NCBI RefSeq assembly: GCF_900000175.1
Contig: NZ_CWGJ01000012.1
Span: forward strand, 62,001-126,000
Reading direction: 5' to 3'
Source: Estrella lausannensis
GTDB taxonomy: Bacteria; Chlamydiota; Chlamydiia; Chlamydiales; Criblamydiaceae
DNA: 64,000 nucleotides
Below the pieces are notes generated by a model. The model worked only from the letters and a program-made list of their open reading frames with translations. It was not told the DNA's origin and searched no databases. Positions 44,231 to 52,579 of this stretch are shown here, one piece after another; within the stretch, counting starts at the first letter, position 1; the number at the start of each line of letters is the position of its first letter. The position numbers were made by a program, and so were the translations under genes.

Positions 44231-45091
44231 TCATCCCCATCTCTTTAAGCGTTCAATCGCCTGACTCAGCCCCGTGATAATGCCTGATTTATCTGCCGGT
44301 GGGCAGATAATGTCGCTCATCATGAGAAGATCTTTGGGAGCTGTCTCTACAACCACTTTGATGTCAGCTTTTCTTAGCATTGCAAGATCATTCATATCAT
44401 CGCCGGCGGCGACAACAGGCCTGGCACCCTTCATTTCAACGACAGCATCCACCACATCCCCTTTACTCGTCATTGTCCCCTGGGCGACAAAACTCCCTTT
44501 GACTACCGGATCAACGATCACAGGAATATGCAGATGGGCCGCCTTGCTTATTTCATCAGCGATACTCTGAAGTTCATTTTGGCCGCCAAAAAATTTCACT
44601 GCGGGGAATGACTCTACAGGAAGGTCTCGAAATGATGCTACCGAAATCCACTCTTCCCCTACACTTTGCGCCCTATCGAGAAGTGTCTTTTCTTGGCACG
44701 AAGTGAATAGACTCTCCCGGTAGTAGCAAAGGGAGTTGTTCTCTCTGCCTGTGTAGACAACATAGTCTTGCCTAAAAGGTTCAGCTATTCGATCCAGCAG
44801 GGAGAGCATTTCCTTTTCGATATAGTTTTGAAAGAGAACTCTTCTTGAAGGCATCTCCTGAATCAGGGCGCCATTCTGGCAAGAGAATAGGTAGGATCCT
44901 TGAAGAAAGGAGAGCGATTTTTCAGCCCATAGATAAGACCTGCCTGTGACAAAAACAAGTTGATGTCCCGAGGCCGCAAGGGCGTTTAAATACGCCGCGA
45001 CTTCCGGTTCGACAGAGTGGAGAGATGAGGAAATGGTTCCATCGATATCTAAAAAAATATAAGCCGATTTTTCTCCGCTGATCTCACTCAT
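44231..45091 (-). CDS. HAD-superfamily (Cof-type) phosphatase
   Basis: The 286-residue protein has HAD motif I FLDIDGTISS (nucleophile Asp), motif II VFVTGRSY, motif III Lys region and motif IV AAGDDMNDLAMLRKAD. The C2 cap layout and length fit Cof/YbiV sugar-phosphate phosphatases. A HAD protein near fabI also occurs in Chlamydia. It is first in the minus-strand operon ending at 41341; the substrate is unknown. Confidence 0.85.
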   Translation of the reverse strand: MSEISGEKSAYIFLDIDGTISSSLHSVEPEVAAYLNALAASGHQLVFVTGRSYLWAEKSLSFLQGSYLFSCQNGALIQEMPSRRVLFQNYIEKEMLSLLDRIAEPFRQDYVVYTGRENNSLCYYRESLFTSCQEKTLLDRAQSVGEEWISVASFRDLPVESFPAVKFFGGQNELQSIADEISKAAHLHIPVIVDPVVKGSFVAQGTMTSKGDVVDAVVEMKGARPVVAAGDDMNDLAMLRKADIKVVVETAPKDLLMMSDIICPPADKSGIITGLSQAIERLKRWG

Positions 45092-45107
45092 CGCTAACCG
45101 ATTGATA

Positions 45108-45170
45108 TATACCGAAAGTGTCTCGAACTTTGGCTTTAGGCAACTTCAAAGTTCGAGACACTTTCGACAT
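45108..45170. repeat. Family A repeat, minimal form (63 bases)
   Basis: TATACCGAAAGTGTCTCGAAC and GTTCGAGACACTTTCGACAT are nearly perfect inverted arms around ~20 bases. The two arms share the GAAC/GTTC change, again keeping pairing. It lies in the divergent region between the HAD operon and the FliO-like gene, whose remaining ~240 bases carry no other gene. Confidence 0.85.
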
Positions 45171-45412
45171 CCCCCCTTCTTATAGCATAGATAAACGGCG
45201 CAGCTTAAGCAATATTTTCGCTGATGCATAGAGGAGAGCATTAGCCTATCTTACTAAAGGTCACTCCCAGCAGAAGGTGTTCATGGCTAAGATACCAACC
45301 CGAGACGAAGTCAATTGATTTGACCTGGCTCCGTCTATACCAGCAAAAATTTTGTTCAAACTTATGTTTTGGACGAATAGAATGCGCCTTTAACCCTGAA
45401 AAAGGCTGCTCC

Positions 45413-45970
45413 ATGGATAACAAGATAGCTCAAGGTAAACTGCTTCCAAACCTTTTCTTCACTGTTTTACTAAGACCCGCCGTTATCAGGGGGCTCTTGC
45501 TGATTTTCACGTGCGCGTTCGCTCAAACGGTTTTTGCAGAAGATGCAATTCCTTCTGCTGAAAAGAAGATCGAGAGTGGCGAAACCCTCAAACAAGCAGA
45601 ATCTACTCAGCAGCAGGAGCTACTCCCCCCTCTGGCTGAGGAACCGGTCCCTGAAACCAATTTCTACCGAGAATTTTTAAATATGCTGATCACACTGGGA
45701 TTTCTTCTTGTACTCTTAGTGGGTCTTTCATGGTTCCTAAAACGAATGAACCTGTCGCGCATCCAGATGTCAAATCAAGGCAGCAGCATAAAAATCTTAG
45801 ACCAGAGATCGATCTCTCAAAAATCAGCGCTCTTTGTAGTTGAATACGCAGGCAAAAAACACCTGCTCGCCGAGTCGGCGACCGGAATTACCCTCATCTC
45901 TTCCGATCATTTGCCGCACGAAGAAAGCGAGGCGGTGGAAAGAAAGAAGTTCAGCGACATTCCTCTCTAA
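45413..45970 (+). CDS. FliO/MopB-like membrane protein
   Basis: From ATG 45413 the product has 185 residues: a signal peptide or first membrane helix (~22-42, RGLLLIFTCAFAQTVFA), an acidic Glu/Gln-rich spacer, a membrane helix (~85-107, FLNMLITLGFLLVLLVGLSWFLKRM) and a small C-terminal beta domain, SSIKILDQRSISQKSALFVVEYAGKKHLL then AESATGITLI. This is the FliO layout (assembly factor of the FliP/Q/R export gate). An upstream ATG at 45320 would add a 31-residue extension without a signal character. It may serve the type III export gate. It is alone here. Confidence 0.6.
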   Translation: MDNKIAQGKLLPNLFFTVLLRPAVIRGLLLIFTCAFAQTVFAEDAIPSAEKKIESGETLKQAESTQQQELLPPLAEEPVPETNFYREFLNMLITLGFLLVLLVGLSWFLKRMNLSRIQMSNQGSSIKILDQRSISQKSALFVVEYAGKKHLLAESATGITLISSDHLPHEESEAVERKKFSDIPL

Positions 45971-46135
45971 GAGATACTCCGCACGCTGAAATAGCATGTT
46001 GTATTTTGCTGGAGCCGGTTATACCGAACAACATCTAAAAATTTGATGTTTATCGGTACCTGAAACTGTGTTTCAAATATTATAACCCGTTTCATCAGTG
46101 CAGCAAACTGATTTAAGTTTGTGGTAGGTCTCTAC

Positions 46136-46299
46136 GAGGCTGTTAACAGATTCACGTCCTGTTGACTTCAAGGTTCGTTTGACCAAATCTCGACTCTTAA
46201 AGGGTTAATATCCGCTCTGGCATAATGACCTCAAAAAGATCGAAAAGCGGTCAAAATAATTCCCAAAACCGACAAAATCCGTTTCCGTTAACAGTCTCT
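46136..46299. repeat. Family C repeat
   Basis: GAGGCTGTTAACAGATTCACG with CCTGTTGACTTCAAGGTTCG at the left and CCGTTAACAGTCTC at the right match a second copy at 59213-59288. The 45971-46432 gap also holds a diverged hairpin, TATACCGAACAACATC to TTTATCGGTA (46019-46058), resembling a decayed family A copy, and ~130 bases before the lipoprotein gene with no gene. Confidence 0.55.
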
Positions 46300-46432
46300 A
46301 AGATACCCCGGCACATCGGCAGAATGCCCCCTCAAAATAGGGTCTGGCACACATTGTATTTTCTAAATTCATATTGCATATTTTTAATGTGGTATATAGA
46401 ATGGCCGCAGCTAAGAAACACCAGAGGAAAAT

Positions 46433-46615
46433 GTGTCTACAGCAGCTTCTAGAAAGATATTCGCGATTTTGACGACTGCAGCACTGGCTATAGCATCTCT
46501 TAGCGGTTGCTACCGAATGCCCACCGACGATGACGTCTCATTGATTCCGACAACCAACAATCCCGACGTGACTAGAGACTGCGGCAACTCAATGCTGCCA
46601 GGAAATAACTTTTAA
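46433..46615 (+). CDS. Small predicted lipoprotein, 60 residues
   Basis: GTG 46433, preceded by AGAGGAAAAT, starts MSTAASRKIFAILTTAALAI followed by ASLSGC, a good lipobox (LSGC) at residues ~23-26. The mature part is only ~35 residues (YRMPTDDDVSLIPTTNNP...), similar in size to chlamydial small outer-membrane lipoproteins but with only two Cys and no clear match. It should be anchored in the periplasm or outer membrane. Confidence 0.65.
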   Translation: MSTAASRKIFAILTTAALAIASLSGCYRMPTDDDVSLIPTTNNPDVTRDCGNSMLPGNNF

Positions 46616-46723
46616 GCGAATCACTGCTTGAAGGAGTTATTACTCCACTTTAACTGAACACAAGACCGCAACTAGTGCGAAGAAGATAACATCTTAAAAC
46701 GCGAACAGAAACCTAGGTGAACT

Positions 46724-46945
46724 ATGCTAGTATTGACCCGCAAATCCGAAGAAAAGATAGTAATCGGTAAGCATGAACAAGACCAAATCGTCATTACTAT
46801 ATTAAAAATTCAAGGTGGAAAAGTTTCCCTGGGAATTGAAGCGAATAAAAAATGGGAAATTTTACGACAGGAACTGATAGAGCCCCGGCAAAAAGAGGCT
46901 GCTGCCCCTATGCGCGAGCTTGAAGAGAGCTGCGTTGCCGACTAG
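46724..46945 (+). CDS. csrA: Carbon storage regulator CsrA (RsmA)
   Basis: The 73-residue RNA-binding protein starts MLVLTRKSEEKIVIGK and shows VSLGIEANKKWEILRQEL (the conserved GIxAP region has AN here, and R/E at the RNA face are kept). CsrA binds GGA-loop mRNA sites to control translation, often governing virulence and metabolic switches. It is not present in Chlamydia but occurs in environmental relatives. The Ala-Asn for Ala-Pro change is mild. Confidence 0.93.
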   Translation: MLVLTRKSEEKIVIGKHEQDQIVITILKIQGGKVSLGIEANKKWEILRQELIEPRQKEAAAPMRELEESCVAD

Positions 46946-47125
46946 ACATATTAATTCCTTGGACAAAGCACCCGCAAACCCGTTATCCTTTTACTCTTTG
47001 CCTTTCCGCTTAATATGGAAAAGCTCTCTCTCAATTAAACCTTCCGCCTCTTGTACCACTGATAGCAGGGGCACAAGAGCTGGAGCCTTCTTCCCACCCC
47101 ACGATAAAGCAAGAGAAATACCGCA

Positions 47126-47593
47126 ATGGAACTTACGTACAAAAATCTGGAAAAGCTGATAAAACAGCTTGGCCATCAAGTTTTTTATCAAAAAGAGACC
47201 GATCAGCTCGTGCTCACCTTTAAGAAGGATCTCATCGAGTACCCTGTCTTTATACGGATTATCCAGCAACAAACAATCTTGCAAATAGTCCTCTTTCTCC
47301 CCTGCAGAGCCGAAGAAGGAACACTTGCCGACACATTAAGACTGCTCAATTTTTTCAACAAAGAGCTTGACCTGCCGGGATTTTGCTATGATGAGCTTTC
47401 CAAGCTATTATTTTACAGAGTAGTAATTCCGGCTTTTGATAAAATGGTTGTCTCCGTCATGACGTTGGAGCGAATTTTAGGCTCGCTCCCGGAGATTGCC
47501 CACACATTCGGACCTTTAACCCAGCTTGTCGCTTCAGGCACGAAAACCTTCCAGCAGATTCTGGAGGAGTTTGTCAAAACAGGAAGGAAGTAA
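47126..47593 (+). CDS. Type III secretion chaperone-like protein (CT260/Mcsc-like, YbjN/SycE fold)
   Basis: The 155-residue protein has the alternating helix and beta-strand pattern of the class-I chaperone/YbjN fold: an N-terminal amphipathic helix (LEKLIKQLGHQVFYQKET), strands (QLVLTFKKDL, TILQIVLFLPC), a helix (TLRLLNFFNKELDLPGF), strands LFYRVVIPA then a C-terminal helix pair. In Chlamydia, CT260 (Mcsc) lies directly before a DnaQ-like gene (CT261), and here a DnaQ-type exonuclease starts 11 bases after it, with msbA and accA nearby. The call rests on that synteny and fold pattern, not on a computed match. Confidence 0.55.
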   Translation: MELTYKNLEKLIKQLGHQVFYQKETDQLVLTFKKDLIEYPVFIRIIQQQTILQIVLFLPCRAEEGTLADTLRLLNFFNKELDLPGFCYDELSKLLFYRVVIPAFDKMVVSVMTLERILGSLPEIAHTFGPLTQLVASGTKTFQQILEEFVKTGRK

Positions 47594-47603
47594 ATAACTA
47601 CTT

Positions 47604-48299
47604 ATGCGCCCAATCTTTTACGACACTGAAACCACCGGAATCCGACTTGAGGAAGACCGGATCGTCGAAATTGCAGCCTTCGATCCCATACGCAATGAAA
47701 GCTTCTGCAGCTTTGTCAATCCCAAACAACCCATTCCCAAGGAAGCAACCAATATCCATAAGATCAGCGATGACATGGTTAGGGATGCACCTGATTTTGC
47801 GACCGTGGGTAAAAGCTTTATCGAGTTCTGCTCCGAAGATGCTGTTCTCATCGCCCACAACAACGATGGGTTTGATGTTCACATACTGCGTAATGAACTG
47901 AAAAGAAACAACCTGCAGATGCCATCGTGGAAATTTATCGACACCCTGAAATGGGCGAGAAGATACAGGCCAGACCTGCCACGGCACTCCCTACAATTCC
48001 TCAGGGAAATTTATGGTATTGAAAAAAACAACGCCCACAGAGCGCTCGACGACGTCGTAGTCCTCTATGAGGTATTTTCACAAATGGTCGATGATCTTTC
48101 CTATCAGCAAATCCTGGATCTGATGTCTTTTCAGAAAGCCGTTAAACAAATTACTCATATGCCCTTTGGCAAACACCAGGGACTGCCGCTCGAGAAGGTA
48201 CCCAAAAGCTATCTCAAATGGCTTAACGAAAGCGGAACGCTGGAAAAGGAGAACAACCTGTCTCTTAAAGACACTCTAGCGAAGATGGGCTTGATCTAA
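47604..48299 (+). CDS. DnaQ-type 3'-5' exonuclease with C-terminal DUF3820-like module
   Basis: The 231-residue protein has a DEDDh exonuclease domain: FYDTETTGIRL (Exo I, DE), LIAHNNDGFDVHILRNEL (Exo II) and HRALDDVVVL (Exo III, His-x4-Asp). Residues ~190-215, MPFGKHQGLPLEKVPKSYLKWL, form a small C-terminal module often fused to exonucleases. It may proofread replication or trim DNA ends. It is 11 bases behind the CT260-like chaperone and convergent with the F-box gene, overlapping by 35 bases. Confidence 0.88.
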   Translation: MRPIFYDTETTGIRLEEDRIVEIAAFDPIRNESFCSFVNPKQPIPKEATNIHKISDDMVRDAPDFATVGKSFIEFCSEDAVLIAHNNDGFDVHILRNELKRNNLQMPSWKFIDTLKWARRYRPDLPRHSLQFLREIYGIEKNNAHRALDDVVVLYEVFSQMVDDLSYQQILDLMSFQKAVKQITHMPFGKHQGLPLEKVPKSYLKWLNESGTLEKENNLSLKDTLAKMGLI

Positions 48300-49467
48300 A
48301 AGCTACAGGCCTAAACGAGCGCTTACAGGGAAGATTGTAATTCATCCCCGGCAATTTACCGAGTTCCTCCTCCAGGTACCAAAGCTCAGCCTCCCCTATC
48401 ATCGGCTGCGAAAGTGTGAATCCGCGGATGCATCGATTCATCTTAAACAAGTGCACTAGCGCTTCAGCGGCCCTCTGTCCTACAAAAGACCCTCTTAATT
48501 CAAGTCGTCGCATAGGTGAATTCAAAGCCGCTAGCGTAACCTGGGCAATCTCCATAGTGGAGGCGTGTTCCAAACACAGGCTTTTCATACAGGGACGCTC
48601 AAGCACTTTAGCCAGTGGTTCAATGCAGGATTCATCAAAATTAAGCTGATCGATCTCAAGATGCTCCAATACCACATTTCCCCCTAATGCTTCTGCCAGC
48701 TGTGCAAACTCCTGTGCACCAAACAACAAGTTTTGAAACTTCAATCTTTTGATGTTTTCGCTCGAAGCGAGGCAAAGAAGGATTTCCGGCAAGAGCCTGT
48801 TGACTCCTCTCTCGCCCTGTAGTGTCAGCGCTTCAAAGTGGTAGGCGTTCACTTTGAGCCGATGAAAGAAATGTGATTTCAACGGAGAGGGTAAATTTAA
48901 ATTCATCAGAACGTGCTTGACACCTACCTTGTTCTCCATCGCCTCAAAAAAACAGTCGAGGGAATAAGGAGACATCGACTTGAGTAAATGTTCGCCAATC
49001 TCAAAATAACCTTTGGCAAAGCATGACTGAAACTGCCTGATCCATTTGCCGTGCTCCTGCACGATCTTTCGCCGAAGCATTGGTTCAACTCTCGACCCAG
49101 AGGCTTGCTGTCTGTCGATGGAAAAGGCAGCCAGTTCCTGGATACCCGCCCTCTCCAATCTGGAATAGACTTGACGCATTAAGCGAGATAATTCTTCCAG
49201 GGTAAACCTTCTTTCTACCGAAAATTCAGGCTCTTGCCTGATCCCCAGCCGGGCCAGTACCAGCGCGGCAACCTGATGGTCTCTCTTCAAATACTGCCAG
49301 TCATTGCTAACGCGCCAAAACTGCCTGTTGACACGCGATGCTGACAAAAGATCGTGAAGAGGAAGCATCGCAAGAATCAACAACACCACTTCATCAGAAA
49401 GTCTGTCAAATGTCTGATTGGGTAAGTCTATACTCGGAGCAGAGCCAGCGAAACCTTGCACATTCAT
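48265..49467 (-). CDS. Eukaryotic-like F-box protein with leucine-rich repeats
   Basis: The 400-residue protein has an F-box at ~19-65: FDRLSDEVVLLILAMLPLHD, then LLSASRVNRQFWRVSND, matching the eukaryotic pattern 'LPxEVLxxILxxLPxxDLxxxxxVCRxWxxL'. Residues ~205-385 contain ribonuclease-inhibitor-like LRR units (LTLQGERGVNRLL, IKRLKFQNLLFGAQEFA, LEHLEIDQLNFDESC, MRRLELRGSFVGQRA). F-box proteins dock substrates onto Skp1-Cullin ligases, so this is a strong candidate for a secreted effector that hijacks host SCF ligase. ATG 49467 follows AGGAGG. The neighbouring gene is secretion-related. Confidence 0.75.
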   Translation of the reverse strand: MNVQGFAGSAPSIDLPNQTFDRLSDEVVLLILAMLPLHDLLSASRVNRQFWRVSNDWQYLKRDHQVAALVLARLGIRQEPEFSVERRFTLEELSRLMRQVYSRLERAGIQELAAFSIDRQQASGSRVEPMLRRKIVQEHGKWIRQFQSCFAKGYFEIGEHLLKSMSPYSLDCFFEAMENKVGVKHVLMNLNLPSPLKSHFFHRLKVNAYHFEALTLQGERGVNRLLPEILLCLASSENIKRLKFQNLLFGAQEFAQLAEALGGNVVLEHLEIDQLNFDESCIEPLAKVLERPCMKSLCLEHASTMEIAQVTLAALNSPMRRLELRGSFVGQRAAEALVHLFKMNRCIRGFTLSQPMIGEAELWYLEEELGKLPGMNYNLPCKRSFRPVAFRSSPSSLECL

Positions 49468-49542
49468 GATATCCTCCTTGATTAAATCAGATCGAATGCT
49501 TCAATCGCCACGCACAAATAAAACGAAAGAGAGCATCATATT

Positions 49543-49687
49543 TTACCGAAAGCGTCTCAAAACTTGGTTCTTGCCAAAAAGCCCCAGCCGATGGCTGCAA
49601 GTCACTTAATATTAGAAATATGAGCCAACAAACAATCAGCGAGGCTTTCTCTTTACCAAAAAACAAATTCTGAGTCACTCTCGGTAT
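49543..49687. repeat. Family A repeat
   Basis: It runs from TTACCGAAAGCGTCTCAAAAC to CAAATTCTGAGTCACTCTCGGTAT and retains TGCAAGTCACTTAATATTAG plus AAATATGAG in the centre. It begins about 75 bases upstream of the F-box gene start. The rest of the 49468-49958 gap holds a possible terminator at 49840 and no gene. Confidence 0.85.
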
Positions 49688-49839
49688 GGATTAAAGCCGA
49701 AGAAGTTAATCCCAAGTGAAAGAGTCCCTCAATGATCCCGAATGCGTCTCACAACCGGTTGTTTGCAAAGTAAAAGCTCATGGAATTCAACGAACGCGCT
49801 AATCCATACCCTGCTGATACTGGCAGCTTATCGCCGCTC

Positions 49840-49859
49840 AGCGCCAGAGCGCTCTTTTT
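49840..49859 (+). terminator. Possible intrinsic terminator, orphan
   Basis: AGCGC, CAGA loop, GCGCT, then CTTTTTC on the plus strand. No plus-strand gene lies upstream in this gap, so it might end a small RNA or be accidental. Confidence 0.25.
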
Positions 49860-49944
49860 CTGCACCGCAGGATGCGTAAACTAAAAAGACTAATAAACAG
49901 TATTTTAGAAATTGTCTTAAAGACGTTAAGGCAATTTTCAGCGG

Positions 49945-49966
49945 CATATCATACGATTTCAAACTT
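49945..49966. repeat. Family B core overlapping the queC stop
   Basis: On the minus strand GTTTGAAATCGTATGATATG follows the codons for Glu-Val. TGAAATCGTATGAT is family B core sequence, and its TGA is the queC stop codon. Confidence 0.6.
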
Positions 49967-50654
49967 CGATCTGAAAGGGAAGCGCCACCTTTGGATAAGC
50001 TTTAGCAAACTGAAGAAGACTTTGGTTCCTCAGGACACAGGAAGGGCACTTTAGGCAACCTTGCCTGCCAACGCCTTCATAGCATGTGATGGTATTTTCT
50101 AAAAGATAGGACAGCACGCTTAGGCTATGGGCAAGCTCTAATGTGGCGAGCTTGGTCAAACGGATCAGAGGTGTATGAATACGGAAGTCATCACTGTCAA
50201 CGTCCAGACGGATCACCTTTTCCATCAGACCAATATACTCTTGCGAGCAATCGCGGTAACCGCTGTTACCATCTTCCGTCCCTATTACCCCTAAGTCAAT
50301 GCGGTGAATACCTCGGGAAAAGGCATAGATGGCAGCTAAATGGATGAAAAGGCCATTTCTACCGAGCACCATCGTATTGGGCGGCTCGCCGGCAAGCCCC
50401 TTTTTGATTCCGAGGCTTTTATCCGTGAGCGAACTTTGCTGAATCAGGGGAAGGGCCTCGAGAGGAAGAACCTCATGCTCCACCTGAAAAAACAGAGCGA
50501 TTTTTTTGGCCGCTTCAAGTTCAACTCTGTGACGTTGACCGTAGTCAAAGGAAAGAGAGACAACACGGTCGCAGCCGAACTCCTTGACTGCAAGAGCCAG
50601 GCAAATAGAGGAATCCATCCCGCCCGAGTGAACAACCACCGTTTCCTTTTTCAC
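49959..50654 (-). CDS. queC: 7-cyano-7-deazaguanine synthase
   Basis: QueC makes preQ0 from 7-carboxy-7-deazaguanine with ATP and ammonia for tRNA queuosine. In 231 residues it has the PP-loop VVHSGGMDSSICLALA, FDYGQRH, NGLFIHLAAIYA and a zinc cluster CYEGVGRQGCLKCPSC (four Cys). It overlaps the ABC-transporter stop by 4 bases and is the last gene of the minus-strand operon. The stop codon lies in a family B core. No other queuosine gene is in the window. Confidence 0.92.
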   Translation of the reverse strand: MKKETVVVHSGGMDSSICLALAVKEFGCDRVVSLSFDYGQRHRVELEAAKKIALFFQVEHEVLPLEALPLIQQSSLTDKSLGIKKGLAGEPPNTMVLGRNGLFIHLAAIYAFSRGIHRIDLGVIGTEDGNSGYRDCSQEYIGLMEKVIRLDVDSDDFRIHTPLIRLTKLATLELAHSLSVLSYLLENTITCYEGVGRQGCLKCPSCVLRNQSLLQFAKAYPKVALPFQIEV

Positions 50655-52579
50655 TGAACAGCCACCTCAGTTTGGCGCTTGGTCATCATATTCCACATCG
50701 CCCGGAAAGGCTCGCACGTTTGCAGGAGCTCTTCCTTGGTCCCTTTGGCAATCACATGCCCTTCATCCATATAGATAATGCAGTCGGCGTCTTCGATAGT
50801 CGATAAACGGTGAGCTATGACAATCTCTGTCACTGTTCCACGCAAAGTTTTTAGGGCTTCCTTGATCTTGTGCTCACTGATCATATCCAGGGAAGATGTT
50901 GCCTCGTCCATTACGATAACTGGAGCGTTCTTTAAAAGAGCCCTGGCGATAGTGATTCGCTGCTGCTGGCCTCCGGATAGATCCTTACCAGCCTCTGAAA
51001 GCATGGTCTGATAACCATCAGGGAGCCGTGCGATAAACTCATCCGCCTGCGCTTTCTTCGCAGACATTACAACATCCTTGATGTCATGCCCCCTTCCCAC
51101 CGCAATATTGGATTCTACGGTGTCGATGAACAAGAAAGGTTTCTGCGGCACGACAGAGATCGTTTCCCGAAGCGATTTTTGGGTGTACTCGCCAAGTGGG
51201 TGACCGTCGATGAGGATGCTGCCTTGAGTGACATCATATAATCTGGTAAGCAACTGGACAATTGTCGATTTGCCAGCGCCCGTCGGACCTACTATGGCAA
51301 CCATCTGCCCCTTTTTAACCTCAAAATTAAGTCCTTTAAGGACCCAGTCGGTGTCGCGATACTTAAACCAAACATCCTTAAATACAATCGACTCTTTGAA
51401 CTCGCTCAAAGTTTTAGCGCCGAAGCTGTCTTCGATGACCGGCTTTTCCTGGATAATCTCAAACAGCCTCTCGGCCGCGGCGACCCCACGCTGGATACGG
51501 CTATTTTCTTCCGCAAATTTTTTTACGGGCTCATAAAAAAGATAGAGAAAGCCACAGAAGATCAAAATTTCGGGTACGCTCATCTCCTGGACATAAAGTC
51601 CCATCAAAATGGTCGCAGACAAAAAAAGCATGCCGATCGTGTGGACAATGGGCCTGGTCGAGAGATCATAGCGGGCGCTTTTTTTCTCCAGCTCTGCAAG
51701 AGCGTCGTTCTGCTCGGTATATTTCCGCTTGGAAAAATCCTCCATGGAAAACATTTTGACCGTTTGGATGCCCGAAATGAAGTCGATCAGGATTGACGAG
51801 AAGAGCTCTTGCCTTTTCAGAATCTGATAAGAAACCTTTTTTACCTTACGCGTCAGTAAATAGATCGGAACCGCGATCAGGGGCATGCCAATAAAGATAA
51901 ATGAACTGAGCTGCCAGGACGTTGCAAAGCAGAGGATGAAAGTGGAAACGATTGTGAGAGGGGTCTGAAGATAATTGGTAATCAGACTGTTGGTCGCCTC
52001 AGCGATCACATAGGCGTCTCCGACGGCTCGGTTGGATAAAGTGGCGATGTTATGCTTTTGATAGAAGCTCATGGGAAGAGTCTGAATATGGCTGAAAAAT
52101 CGCTCTCTCAAAAGACGGCTCGTTTCTATGGCAGCGAGTTTTGTTGTGTAACGGTAGCCAAAAAGCGTCACCGCTTTGAAAAGAGCCACAACCGAGATAA
52201 GTCCGGCAAGAAAGAGGATATTGCTACTCAGGTTATCAGGGAGGGGTAAATAGGAGAGAATCTTACTGATGATATCCCCTTTGTTCTCCTTTTTTAGATA
52301 GCGCTCGACATCTTCCTTCGTGATGCTTCCTTTGCCATCGGAGTCAATTTCCTGCCATCGCTGCTCAAACTGCACTTTTGTGACAACTTCAGCAGGTGCT
52401 TTTTTCCCTCCGCTCTGAGAGAATATCTCAAAAAAATCAGGACCTTTTCTGGCGATGATCCCAAGCGATACCACTTCAAGCTGTGAAGAAATAGTCAAAA
52501 ATATCATGAAGAAAACGGAGATGGCGACAAGCAGCCTTTGACGCGCTGTGGAGAAGGCTGTAAAGAAGAGTTGTTTCAT
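50651..52579 (-). CDS. msbA: MsbA-like ABC exporter (lipid flippase type) with an EF-hand loop insert
   Basis: From ATG 52579 the 642-residue protein is a half-transporter: a first membrane helix (~16-40), then an extracytoplasmic/periplasmic insert (~45-115) with a near-canonical EF-hand loop DSDGKGSITKED at 79-90, five more membrane helices, and an ATPase domain with GPTGAGKST (Walker A), LSGGQQQR (signature), IVMDEATSSLD (Walker B) and AHRLST (His switch). MsbA orthologues flip lipid A core; in Chlamydia msbA lies beside accA as here. It overlaps the YtxJ-like stop by 4 bases (ATGA) and queC by 4. The earlier frame start (52675) is inside the upstream gene. Confidence 0.85.
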   Translation of the reverse strand: MKQLFFTAFSTARQRLLVAISVFFMIFLTISSQLEVVSLGIIARKGPDFFEIFSQSGGKKAPAEVVTKVQFEQRWQEIDSDGKGSITKEDVERYLKKENKGDIISKILSYLPLPDNLSSNILFLAGLISVVALFKAVTLFGYRYTTKLAAIETSRLLRERFFSHIQTLPMSFYQKHNIATLSNRAVGDAYVIAEATNSLITNYLQTPLTIVSTFILCFATSWQLSSFIFIGMPLIAVPIYLLTRKVKKVSYQILKRQELFSSILIDFISGIQTVKMFSMEDFSKRKYTEQNDALAELEKKSARYDLSTRPIVHTIGMLFLSATILMGLYVQEMSVPEILIFCGFLYLFYEPVKKFAEENSRIQRGVAAAERLFEIIQEKPVIEDSFGAKTLSEFKESIVFKDVWFKYRDTDWVLKGLNFEVKKGQMVAIVGPTGAGKSTIVQLLTRLYDVTQGSILIDGHPLGEYTQKSLRETISVVPQKPFLFIDTVESNIAVGRGHDIKDVVMSAKKAQADEFIARLPDGYQTMLSEAGKDLSGGQQQRITIARALLKNAPVIVMDEATSSLDMISEHKIKEALKTLRGTVTEIVIAHRLSTIEDADCIIYMDEGHVIAKGTKEELLQTCEPFRAMWNMMTKRQTEVAVQ

